The notes under the pieces: generated by a model
What the model was told of the DNA's origin: nothing
Database searches by the model: none
Seen by the model: only the letters and a program-made list of their open reading frames with translations
Part shown: positions 1 through 5,663 of the stretch, in pieces
Numbering within the stretch: position 1 is the stretch's first letter
How the letters are laid out: every line of letters begins with the position of its first letter
Made by a program: the position numbers and the translations under genes
Source: Euryarchaeota archaeon UBA251
GTDB lineage: Archaea > Thermoplasmatota > Poseidoniia > Poseidoniales > Thalassarchaeaceae
Reading direction: 5' to 3'
DNA: 5,663 nt
Assembly (NCBI GenBank): GCA_002497905.1
Contig: DAFJ01000034.1
Coordinates: forward strand, 1 to 5,663

Positions 1-294
1 TCGGCAATCGAGGACCGTGAAAATCCTGATATTAAGGTCCAGATTGTGAATGCAACTTTCACGTCCGGAACACTCTACGTAAATATCACCAATGCTGGAA
101 CAGACACGGTACCATTAGACGAGATATTCTTATCATACGAGGGAGGAACACCTCGTAATTTCTCTAATTTTTACACTGGAAGCGATTATCTCTTTCCAGG
201 GGAGACAGTAATGGGTAGTACATCAGTATCTGGAACGCCCACACGAGCTTATGTGGCGTCCCATGGTGTAGGTTCCGGAGCAACCATCCAGTGA
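1..294 (+). CDS. flaF: Archaellum stator protein FlaF (ArlF), 5'-truncated
   Basis: The frame is open from the first base, so this is the last 97 codons of a longer gene; the GTG at 46 is an internal valine, not a start. FlaF is a membrane-anchored archaellum component whose beta-sandwich domain sits outside the membrane and, in Sulfolobus, binds the S-layer as part of the stator. What is visible is that domain: an entry strand (IKVQIVNATF, residues 11-20 of the visible part), a strand ending in the family's N-x-G turn (LYVNITNAGT), a following 'PLDEIFLSYEGG' strand, and a PGE turn before the last strands. The N-terminal membrane helix must lie left of the window. There are three N-x-S/T sequons (visible residues 17, 28, 53). 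The stop codon is part of the flaG ribosome binding site, 9 bases before flaG. FlaF and FlaG are similar folds; order and motif pattern favour FlaF. Confidence 0.82.
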   Translation, partial: SAIEDRENPDIKVQIVNATFTSGTLYVNITNAGTDTVPLDEIFLSYEGGTPRNFSNFYTGSDYLFPGETVMGSTSVSGTPTRAYVASHGVGSGATIQ

Positions 295-299
295 GGTGA
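293..299 (+). promoter_or_regulatory. Shine-Dalgarno site of flaG, fused to the flaF stop codon
   Basis: GAGGTGA, fully complementary to the archaeal 16S 3' end (ATCACCTCC), ends 4 bases before the flaG ATG at 304. Its first two bases are the last two of the flaF TGA stop, giving the octamer TGAGGTGA at 292-299. This supports the ATG at 304 and translational coupling of flaF and flaG. Confidence 0.8.
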
Positions 300-303
300 A
301 ATA

Positions 304-774
304 ATGGCAGATGGAGGCGCTTCTGAGATGATTATGTTGGTTGCCAGCCTTCTTGTTGCCGGCATCGTTTCAGGTGTCCTTGTAGGTTCATATGCGAATA
401 TAGTGGATGGTATGGAAGGAACGGCATCTCAATCAGAGGTTGATTCAAAGACCAGTGCGGGACTTGTATCTGATCCTATGAATATTGATTGGAATTCAGT
501 GACCAATCAGACTACGGTTAGTATCCAGAATACAGGGATTTTGTCTCTAGACATCGATGAGACGTTCATGATGCTCAATGGTTCAACAATGAATGTCACA
601 AAATCCGGTGGCCCGACAAATTGGGCTGCTGGAACTGTAATCAGTTTCACTGTATCTGGAAATGTAGCCTTCTCTAGCAACCAAGAGGTGTCCCTCAATG
701 TGGTTGTTCTGACTGAAACAAAGTCCCCTGCCACAGGTGCTCATTCATTCACGGAGGTCGTTCGAATTGTCTGA
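304..774 (+). CDS. flaG: Archaellum stator protein FlaG (ArlG)
   Basis: A 156-residue protein with the FlaG layout. A short N-terminus is followed by one hydrophobic helix at about residues 9-28 (MIMLVASLLVAGIVSGVLVG). Then comes a hydrophilic linker to about residue 53 and the family's 'SDP' turn (56-58) leading into a beta-sandwich domain (about 60-156) with the N-x-G turn at 76-78. In studied archaea FlaG forms filaments capped by FlaF and anchors the rotating motor in the envelope; the C-terminal domain is expected outside the cytoplasmic membrane. Sequons at N68, N92 and N97 fit an exported, possibly glycosylated domain. The ATG at 304 has an excellent Shine-Dalgarno site. The 3' end carries the Shine-Dalgarno site of flaH and overlaps that gene by 8 bases. 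Sequence similarity among FlaG proteins is low, so the call rests on fold pattern plus position between flaF and flaH. Confidence 0.86.
   Translation: MADGGASEMIMLVASLLVAGIVSGVLVGSYANIVDGMEGTASQSEVDSKTSAGLVSDPMNIDWNSVTNQTTVSIQNTGILSLDIDETFMMLNGSTMNVTKSGGPTNWAAGTVISFTVSGNVAFSSNQEVSLNVVVLTETKSPATGAHSFTEVVRIV
753..758 (+). promoter_or_regulatory. Shine-Dalgarno site of flaH inside the flaG coding end
   Basis: GGAGGT sits within the last codons of flaG, 8 bases before the TTG at 767. It is the only strong Shine-Dalgarno match near the start of the flaH frame and is what decides the start: the alternative GTG at 737 has no comparable site upstream (its upstream bases are AGTCCCCTGCCACAG). Confidence 0.7.
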
Positions 775-1456
775 GGATGCCTTCCCGTTTGGCCTGGAAC
801 AGGACAGTTTAGCGAATAGCCTAGGTGCAGCGATTCCGAATCGTTCTCTCATGATTGTTGAAGGTGAGGTTGGTGAAGGTAAGAGTCTCATTGGCCAGCG
901 CCTTGCATACGGGCTTGTTCAGAATGGGACCAAGGTTGCATACGTGACAACAGAACTTACCACTCGAGGTTGGCTTGAGCAAGTTGATTCCATCGGCTAT
1001 AGCATGACCTCAGCTATTGACGATGGTCGGTTCCTTCTCATGTCGAGTTACGGTGTTCTAACCGAGCAGGTAGAGGAGGAAGTGACTCTTTTTGACTTAC
1101 TCCGTAATGACGGACTTAAGGCTGCAGATTTCATCATTATCGATCGTGCATCTCAACTCCTCCCGGAAGGCGTTGATCCCAAACATCTTCTCACAGAGAT
1201 TCGTCGATTCACATCAGAGGGACGTACTCTGATGCTCGCCATGGATCCCCATGAAGTCCCGGAAGTTATTTTCCGTGAGATGAAGGGGGCTGCTGAGGTC
1301 GTTATTGGCCTGATGTCCATGACTCAGGGGGGTCAGTTGAAGCGTACTCTGGCAGTTACCCGTTTCCTTCGAGCCTCTGGACCGGTTCAAGCTAGAATCG
1401 GTTGGCGTGTCGAGCCGAGTATGGGCTTCATCGTCGATATCACGGCGGTCAGTTGA
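767..1456 (+). CDS. flaH: Archaellum motor RecA-like ATP-binding protein FlaH (ArlH)
   Basis: FlaH is a RecA/KaiC-superfamily protein that binds ATP and forms a ring stacked on FlaI under the FlaJ platform; in studied species nucleotide binding controls its interaction with FlaI and it hydrolyses little ATP. With the TTG start it has 229 residues, the usual FlaH size. Visible motifs are the Walker A loop GEVGEGKS at residues 33-40, the FlaH-typical segment TTELTT at 61-66, and a Walker B strand FIIID ending at D126. The short lead of about 30 residues before the P-loop is normal for the family. The TTG start is chosen because GGAGGT lies 8 bases upstream. A GTG at 737 would add ten residues (239 in total), which are basic and not family-like, and would enlarge the overlap with flaG to 38 bases. 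FlaH ends 11 bases before flaI. Confidence 0.92.
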   Translation: MSEDAFPFGLEQDSLANSLGAAIPNRSLMIVEGEVGEGKSLIGQRLAYGLVQNGTKVAYVTTELTTRGWLEQVDSIGYSMTSAIDDGRFLLMSSYGVLTEQVEEEVTLFDLLRNDGLKAADFIIIDRASQLLPEGVDPKHLLTEIRRFTSEGRTLMLAMDPHEVPEVIFREMKGAAEVVIGLMSMTQGGQLKRTLAVTRFLRASGPVQARIGWRVEPSMGFIVDITAVS

Positions 1457-1461
1457 GGTGA
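1455..1461 (+). promoter_or_regulatory. Shine-Dalgarno site of flaI, fused to the flaH stop codon
   Basis: GAGGTGA begins within the flaH TGA stop and ends 6 bases before the flaI ATG at 1468. The octamer TGAGGTGA (1454-1461) is identical to that between flaF and flaG. It supports the ATG at 1468 and stop-restart coupling from flaH to flaI. Confidence 0.8.
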
Positions 1462-1467
1462 TTTGGG

Positions 1468-3189
1468 ATGGCAGATGAAGATAATCCTGAGTTCCAAAAG
1501 GGCGATTTAGAATCAGTAATGGCGCGGCACGATCACGTCAAGAGGTGGGTTGAGGATTTTGAGGCTCAACATGGGTCTCGCCCTTACTTCTACGGTCCTC
1601 TGGACCGCGGTGCTAAGAGCTTAGAACCTAGAAACCTCATCTATACTCTCAAGCCACCTTTGTTCGCTCACATCTACAAGCCTCCTGATGACGACGAGCA
1701 GGGAGCCGGAACCACGCTATGGTTTGGTATTGAACCGGTGCTGAATGAAGAGGAGGAGGTAATACGTATGGAGATAGTAGAGCGTCTGTTACGTGATGCT
1801 CCTAGTGCCCCATCTTTTACATCTGATTCTGAGTTCGAGAGTATTCTCGTGGGTATGATTGAAAAGATGACTACTACGAAGTCCGCAGTCCTCCAAGCTG
1901 ATGGTTTACTTGGGCCAGCACGCGACTATCTTGGTCTTGGGGAGCCTCTAATACAAGTGAATGAGGAGCAATTAGAGCGGTTGAAGTATATCATTATCCG
2001 AGATCTCGTGAAGTCCGGGCCGTTGGAAGCCCTTCTGTCCGATGAACAACTGGAAGACATCCACTCCGTTGGTTTACGCTACGTCAACATGGATCACAAG
2101 GTGTTCGGTATGGTTACTTCCAACATTCGCTTCCGGGATCGAGAAGTGTTGACTCGCTATCTTCGTTCAATGTCCGAACGTATTGGCCGCCCGGTCTCTG
2201 ATAGCAAACCGATTATTGATGGCGCACTTCTCGATGGTTCTCGAATAAATATCATCTTCAGTGACGATGTATCGATGCTTGGGCCATCGTTTACGATTCG
2301 TAAGTTCGCTGAGGAAACTATCTCATTCACTCAACTCATCCAATGGGGTACGATGTCGGCCCAGATTGCTGCATACATTTGGCTATGTCTTGAAAATGGA
2401 ATGTCGCTTCTCGTGTCAGGTGAAACGGCGTCAGGAAAGACAACAACGCTCAATGCCATCCTTCCTTTCATTGACCATAATGTCAAGATTTACTCTGCAG
2501 AGGATACTCCTGAAGTGAAGGTTCGTCATCGTCTTTGGCAACGTCTCGTTACTCGCGATTCAAAGAACGAGGATTCTCGTGTCGAGATGTTCGATCTTCT
2601 GAAGGCTGCTCTCCGTTCTCGGCCTCGCTACATCATCATCGGTGAGATTCGTGGAGTTGAAGGGGCTACAGCCTTCCAAGCAATGCAGACAGGGCACCCA
2701 GTGATTGCAACTTTCCACGCATCTTCTATTGTCAAAATGATACAGAGGTTTACGGGAGATCCGATAAATGTCCCAGCCCGTTTCTTCGACAACCTGAATT
2801 TCGCTATATTCCAAGAGGTCGTTGAAGCCCCAGGTGGTGGAATCGCACGACGTGTAACTGGTATTGACGAGGTCATTGGATACAACAAGTTCGCAGACGG
2901 TATTCTTACTCGAGGTATGTTCGAGTGGGACCCAGTAGGTGACAAGCACTACTTTCGAGGCATGTTCCAATCTCATCTGATGGAGAACAAGATGGCGCCA
3001 ATGATGGGTTTCGCTAACAAACGCGAAATCTATGATGAAATGGAGCGACGGACGGAAGCGATTCAAAGAATGGTCGATCGCGATCTTACTCATTACGACG
3101 ATGTCTTCGATTTGTTGGACGTATACTATCAGCAGGGCTGGGAGCAGTTCTCCGCCGCTATCGACACCTGGGTAGGAGTCAACCATTGA
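1468..3189 (+). CDS. flaI: Archaellum motor ATPase FlaI (ArlI)
   Basis: FlaI belongs to the type II/IV secretion (GspE/PilT/VirB11) ATPases. As a hexamer it hydrolyses ATP to drive first filament assembly and then rotation, docked on FlaJ and FlaH at the cytoplasmic face. This 573-residue protein has a charged N-terminal region (about 1-150) followed by the linker domain with 'LEDIHSVG' (FlaI/GspE N2-type), then the RecA-like domain. Within the latter are Walker A GETASGKT at 318-325, the Asp box YSAEDTPE from 342, the Walker B region RYIIIGEIRG with E393 as the catalytic-type glutamate, and the His box TGHPVIATFHAS at 408-419 with H410 and H417. The family's 'LVTRDS' element follows the Asp box. 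All key catalytic residues are present. The C-terminus (HYDDVFDLL) is FlaI-like rather than pilus-ATPase-like. The neighbours flaH and flaJ settle FlaI over a type IV pilus or secretion ATPase. Confidence 0.96.
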   Translation: MADEDNPEFQKGDLESVMARHDHVKRWVEDFEAQHGSRPYFYGPLDRGAKSLEPRNLIYTLKPPLFAHIYKPPDDDEQGAGTTLWFGIEPVLNEEEEVIRMEIVERLLRDAPSAPSFTSDSEFESILVGMIEKMTTTKSAVLQADGLLGPARDYLGLGEPLIQVNEEQLERLKYIIIRDLVKSGPLEALLSDEQLEDIHSVGLRYVNMDHKVFGMVTSNIRFRDREVLTRYLRSMSERIGRPVSDSKPIIDGALLDGSRINIIFSDDVSMLGPSFTIRKFAEETISFTQLIQWGTMSAQIAAYIWLCLENGMSLLVSGETASGKTTTLNAILPFIDHNVKIYSAEDTPEVKVRHRLWQRLVTRDSKNEDSRVEMFDLLKAALRSRPRYIIIGEIRGVEGATAFQAMQTGHPVIATFHASSIVKMIQRFTGDPINVPARFFDNLNFAIFQEVVEAPGGGIARRVTGIDEVIGYNKFADGILTRGMFEWDPVGDKHYFRGMFQSHLMENKMAPMMGFANKREIYDEMERRTEAIQRMVDRDLTHYDDVFDLLDVYYQQGWEQFSAAIDTWVGVNH

Positions 3190-3198
3190 GTAGGATTC

Positions 3199-3204
3199 GG
3201 GGGG
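3199..3204 (+). promoter_or_regulatory. Weak, G-only ribosome binding site of flaJ
   Basis: GGGGGG ends 6 bases before the flaJ ATG at 3211. It can pair with the CCUCC core of the 16S 3' end only with a G-U wobble, unlike the perfect GAGGTGA or GGAGGT sites of flaG, flaH and flaI. No ATG, GTG or TTG lies in frame between the preceding in-frame TGA (3187) and 3211, so the start is still secure. Confidence 0.5.
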
Positions 3205-3210
3205 CAGCAA

Positions 3211-5013
3211 ATGGAACGCCTCCCAACTTGGCAGATTGCCATCCGGCGTCTCGGTATGCCGGTCACCTCCTACGTCATCCAAGTAGTTCTACCTGCAACG
3301 GCGTTTGGGCTCATCCTAGGAGCTGTCATCTTCTTCTTCTCCTCTTCTTTGTTTACAGGGGCTTCTGGGCTCCTGCTTGCATTGATCTTCCCTCTACTTA
3401 GTGGGGGGTTGGCAGTGGTATGGCCTTTGATTCAGACTCAACGTACAGCGATTGCAATCGAGCGTGAGATGCACATGTTCATCACGCGGATGGGAATACT
3501 TTCCTTGGGCGATGCTGGCGCGCAGTCCATGTTCGACATTCTGAAACAGATGGGGGACTATGGTGCTCTTGCAGATGAGGTACAGGCAATTGAGACGTTA
3601 GTTGAACGATGGCATACTAATCTCCCGGAAGCAGCTCGAATTGTTGGTCGTCAGAGTCCTTCGCCTATTTGGGGCGACTTCCTTGACAGGATGGCATTCT
3701 CTGTTGAAGCAGGACAACCCCTTGAGGAATTTATGCGTTCAGAGCAAGACACCTTCCAAGAGGAGTTTAACACGCTGTATGATACTCGCCTCGAGGCTGT
3801 GGATACACTCCGTGAAATTTACATTTCAATTACTACGACCGGTATGTTCCTTCTTGTTGTAGCGGGGATTCATCTTGTATTATTCATGACCGGGTCATTA
3901 GACGATGACCCTTGGACAGTACTTGTTCGTATTCGCTGGATCCTTCTCGCTGCACTGATCTACAGTTTGCTCCAATTGTTTGGCCTGATTTTCTTCATTG
4001 TTCTCATCCCAGACGATGATTTGTTCGCGAGGAATGATGTAGCAACTCCTTACATAATCCGTATGCGACGTACGTGGGCTTTGGCTGCAATAATTGGACT
4101 AGGAATCATCTTCACCATTTTCACTGCCGGTTTCGTGGTAGATTACACCTTTATCGCAGATAATTGGGACCGCTACGGCCTGCTATCTATCGCAGTAATT
4201 GTGACTCCGTTCGCTTTCCCTGCCTATCTAGTCAGTCGAGAAGAGAAGTCGGTCCGGCGGCGTGACGAGTCGTACCCTGGATTCATCCGTGCTCTTGGTG
4301 GAACGGCACAGGCTCGCGCAGCTGAACCGAGCGCTACGGTTCGTGCATTGAAAGACATCGACTTCGGTGCGCTAAATACCTCAATCGACATGCTGGAGAA
4401 GCGTCTCTCAATGCGAATCAATAGTGATAATTCTTGGACATGGTTTGCTGCAGACACAAACTCGATGATGGTTTCACGTTTCATTCGAATCTATCTCGAA
4501 GGTGCTCAAACGAGTGGAGAACCTGCAGGTGTTGCGGAGCTTGTATCCAAGAATACGACGAATCTTTTGTCACTTAGGCGACGTCGGGCCTTATCCTCGG
4601 GAACGATGCAGGGTGTAGCGTTTGGCGTACTTATTGCAATGATCACGAGTTTGAACATCACAATTTCCATCGTTCAAGGTCTAGGTTCATCCATTAGCGG
4701 TGTTGCACAAGGTCTCGTTGGGACCGATGCGGCTGCCATCCCTGCTATGGCAGGTGGATTCGGACTTCCAGTCCTCGACGACAGTACAGTAGTTGAGCAG
4801 AATATATTCCTGTTCAAAGTCCTCGTCTCTATACTCGTAATATTCATGATTATGGTTCTCGGTTTTATTTCAGCAAGGATTCGAGGAGGGGGCATCGCAT
4901 TATCAGTTGGTCAAATGATTACGATGCTTTGGGTTGCTGGTTTGACCAGTTTGTTGACCGCGGTCCTACTAGATGCGTCCATCGGTTTGTTCATCTCTAA
5001 TGCTGCGAACTGA
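3211..5013 (+). CDS. flaJ: Archaellum membrane platform protein FlaJ (ArlJ)
   Basis: FlaJ is the polytopic platform of the archaellum, homologous to GspF/TadC/PilC proteins; FlaI and FlaH dock on its cytoplasmic loops. The 600-residue product shows nine likely membrane helices at about 20-45, 51-73, 209-229, 243-266, 289-311, 323-342, 468-490, 535-557 and 567-597. Two large hydrophilic cytoplasmic domains (about 74-208 and 343-467) are the duplicated T2SSF-type domains. The first has the alpha-helical EREMHMF...G pattern, and the second begins after an Arg-rich turn (RRRDE) and ends at LRRRR. Positive charges at RMRR (about 285-288), after helix 6 and at SARIRG (after helix 8) fit an inside N-terminus and outside C-terminus. 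The only in-frame start after the flaI stop is the ATG at 3211. It is the last gene of the operon here; its TGA abuts the stop of the convergent nth gene. A pilus GspF homologue is unlikely given the flaH-flaI context. Confidence 0.94.
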   Translation: MERLPTWQIAIRRLGMPVTSYVIQVVLPATAFGLILGAVIFFFSSSLFTGASGLLLALIFPLLSGGLAVVWPLIQTQRTAIAIEREMHMFITRMGILSLGDAGAQSMFDILKQMGDYGALADEVQAIETLVERWHTNLPEAARIVGRQSPSPIWGDFLDRMAFSVEAGQPLEEFMRSEQDTFQEEFNTLYDTRLEAVDTLREIYISITTTGMFLLVVAGIHLVLFMTGSLDDDPWTVLVRIRWILLAALIYSLLQLFGLIFFIVLIPDDDLFARNDVATPYIIRMRRTWALAAIIGLGIIFTIFTAGFVVDYTFIADNWDRYGLLSIAVIVTPFAFPAYLVSREEKSVRRRDESYPGFIRALGGTAQARAAEPSATVRALKDIDFGALNTSIDMLEKRLSMRINSDNSWTWFAADTNSMMVSRFIRIYLEGAQTSGEPAGVAELVSKNTTNLLSLRRRRALSSGTMQGVAFGVLIAMITSLNITISIVQGLGSSISGVAQGLVGTDAAAIPAMAGGFGLPVLDDSTVVEQNIFLFKVLVSILVIFMIMVLGFISARIRGGGIALSVGQMITMLWVAGLTSLLTAVLLDASIGLFISNAAN

Positions 5014-5661
5014 TTAGCGACGGCGTTCTTCAGCAATCCGCTTCTTCGTTGCCGCCCATGAACAGATTGGGCATTGTGTCAAGTCATGATTGCGGGCAGG
5101 ACAGTATTCGCGCCCAAAGAAGATGATCTGGAGGTGACGAGAGTTCCATGTCTCTCTCGAAAATACCGCTTTCAAATCACGCTCCGTGCGTTCCACTGTG
5201 CTGCCATTGCTCAAACCCCACCTTGCAGCAAGTCGATGGATGTGTGTGTCAACCGGAAAGGCAGGAATGCCGAATGCCTGTGCCATGACGACACTCGCTG
5301 TCTTGTGACCTACTCCTGCAAGTGATTCCAAGAATTCCCATTCGGGGATGATGCCATGGCCTGCATCGATAATTTGTTCAGCCATTCGCCGCAGATTTTT
5401 CGCTTTGGTAGGGGCCAGTCCAATTTCACGTATGATTTCTTGAATCTCCGCAACATCTAGTTCAGCCATTTTTTCGGGTGTCGAAGCAGCAGAAAATAGA
5501 GCAGGCGTCACCTCGTTTACCTTCTTGTCTGTTGTTTGAGCTGAGAGCATGACAGCGACCAGTAGCGTGTATGGATCGGAGTGATCCAGTGGGACTGGAG
5601 TTTCAGGATAGAGTTCGTCCAGCATCTGCCCGATGCGTTCCGCTTTCTCTATTCGTTTCAT
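5014..5661 (-). CDS. nth: Endonuclease III (HhH-GPD DNA glycosylase / AP lyase)
   Basis: Endonuclease III removes oxidised pyrimidines and nicks abasic sites in base-excision repair. The 215-residue product matches E. coli Nth (211) in length and aligns without large gaps, so catalytic Lys and Asp fall at the same numbers: K120 in the helix-hairpin-helix (LAGVGHKTAS, 114-123) and D138 in FPVDTHIHR (135-143). The N-terminal LLVAVMLSAQTTD segment (33-45) is family-typical. The iron-sulfur region is unusual: only C187, C197 and C200 are present, spaced C-x9-C-x2-C rather than C-x6-C-x2-C-x5-C, and the fourth cysteine is missing before the basic C-terminus. The ATG at 5661 gives the expected N-terminus; its promoter and ribosome site lie beyond the right edge, so an upstream in-frame start cannot be excluded. 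The gene is convergent with flaJ with no bases between the stops, and nothing suggests a functional link to motility. Confidence 0.93.
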   Translation of the reverse strand: MKRIEKAERIGQMLDELYPETPVPLDHSDPYTLLVAVMLSAQTTDKKVNEVTPALFSAASTPEKMAELDVAEIQEIIREIGLAPTKAKNLRRMAEQIIDAGHGIIPEWEFLESLAGVGHKTASVVMAQAFGIPAFPVDTHIHRLAARWGLSNGSTVERTERDLKAVFSRETWNSRHLQIIFFGREYCPARNHDLTQCPICSWAATKKRIAEERRR

Positions 5662-5663
5662 GA

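Larger units (their letters stand above)
1..5013 (+). other. Archaellum motor operon flaF-G-H-I-J (3' part)
   Basis: Five same-strand genes are separated by 9, -8, 11 and 21 bases, with Shine-Dalgarno sites inside or touching the preceding stop for three of the four junctions. This is a single translationally coupled unit. The order F-G-H-I-J is the conserved euryarchaeal one, where archaellin genes and flaC/D/E normally precede flaF. No promoter-like spacer exists within it, so the promoter must lie left of base 1. No T-run of five or more appears on the plus strand for about 380 bases after the flaJ stop. Confidence 0.88.

Noticed and set aside
46..294. An 82-residue small protein starting at GTG 46
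   Set aside because: The frame stays open to base 1, and the preceding residues continue the first beta strand of the FlaF domain, so GTG 46 is an internal codon of a truncated gene.
3076..3085. Perfect 10-base palindrome GATCGCGATC
   Set aside because: It falls within flaI codons for VDRDL near the C-terminus and is isolated; one short palindrome in a window this size is not evidence of a site.
2560..3282. A 240-codon open frame on the minus strand opposite flaI
   Set aside because: It lies fully antisense to the conserved catalytic and C-terminal part of flaI, its translation has no recognisable domain, and it runs past the flaI stop into flaJ. It is explained by codon bias of the real gene.
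3331..3350. Pyrimidine-rich TTC/TCT run on the plus strand
   Set aside because: It simply encodes the FFFSSS end of the first FlaJ membrane helix.
4224..4895. Two minus-strand open frames (86 and 73 codons) opposite flaJ
   Set aside because: Both are antisense to well-supported flaJ coding sequence and show no ribosome site or recognisable product.
5074..5325. An 83-codon plus-strand frame opposite nth
   Set aside because: It covers the conserved nth catalytic core on the opposite strand, and its product shows no family pattern.
1..5663. CRISPR arrays, tRNA or rRNA genes, insertion sequences
   Set aside because: Almost every base is within six conserved coding regions; I saw no repeat-spacer pattern, tRNA-like arms, transposase or terminal inverted repeats.

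Overview
The window reads as an archaeal chromosome segment carrying the 3' part of an archaellum (archaeal flagellum) motor operon, followed by a convergent DNA-repair gene. Archaea is supported by the gene content (FlaF-G-H-I-J occur together only in archaea) and by strong GAGGTGA-type Shine-Dalgarno sites complementary to the archaeal 16S 3' end. The moderate GC content and the divergence of the proteins from haloarchaeal, methanogen and Sulfolobus versions suggest an uncultured euryarchaeon. A marine Poseidoniales/Marine Group II-like lineage is my best guess, but it is recognition, not proof.

Layout, plus strand: 1-294 flaF (5' end cut by the window edge), 304-774 flaG, 767-1456 flaH (TTG start, overlapping flaG by 8 bases), 1468-3189 flaI, 3211-5013 flaJ. 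Gaps are 9, -8, 11 and 21 bases, so this is one tightly packed transcription unit whose promoter lies to the left of the window. On the minus strand, 5014-5661 is an endonuclease III gene (nth) that starts two bases from the right edge and whose stop codon directly abuts the flaJ stop codon. There is no intergenic stretch longer than 21 bases and no RNA gene, mobile element, CRISPR array or long repeat that I can see.

How the genes work together: FlaI is the hexameric ATPase that powers filament assembly and rotation. FlaH is the RecA-like nucleotide-binding protein that stacks on FlaI. FlaJ is the polytopic membrane platform on which FlaI and FlaH sit. FlaF and FlaG are single-span proteins whose beta-sandwich domains face outward and act as stator parts. 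Archaellins, the prearchaellin peptidase and the chemotaxis-linked FlaC/D/E proteins are not in the window and would be expected to the left or elsewhere. I find no evidence for a wholly new system. The most interesting details are a non-standard cysteine set in the Nth iron-sulfur region, the non-ATG start of flaH nested in flaG, and the repeated fusion of a stop codon with the next gene's Shine-Dalgarno site.
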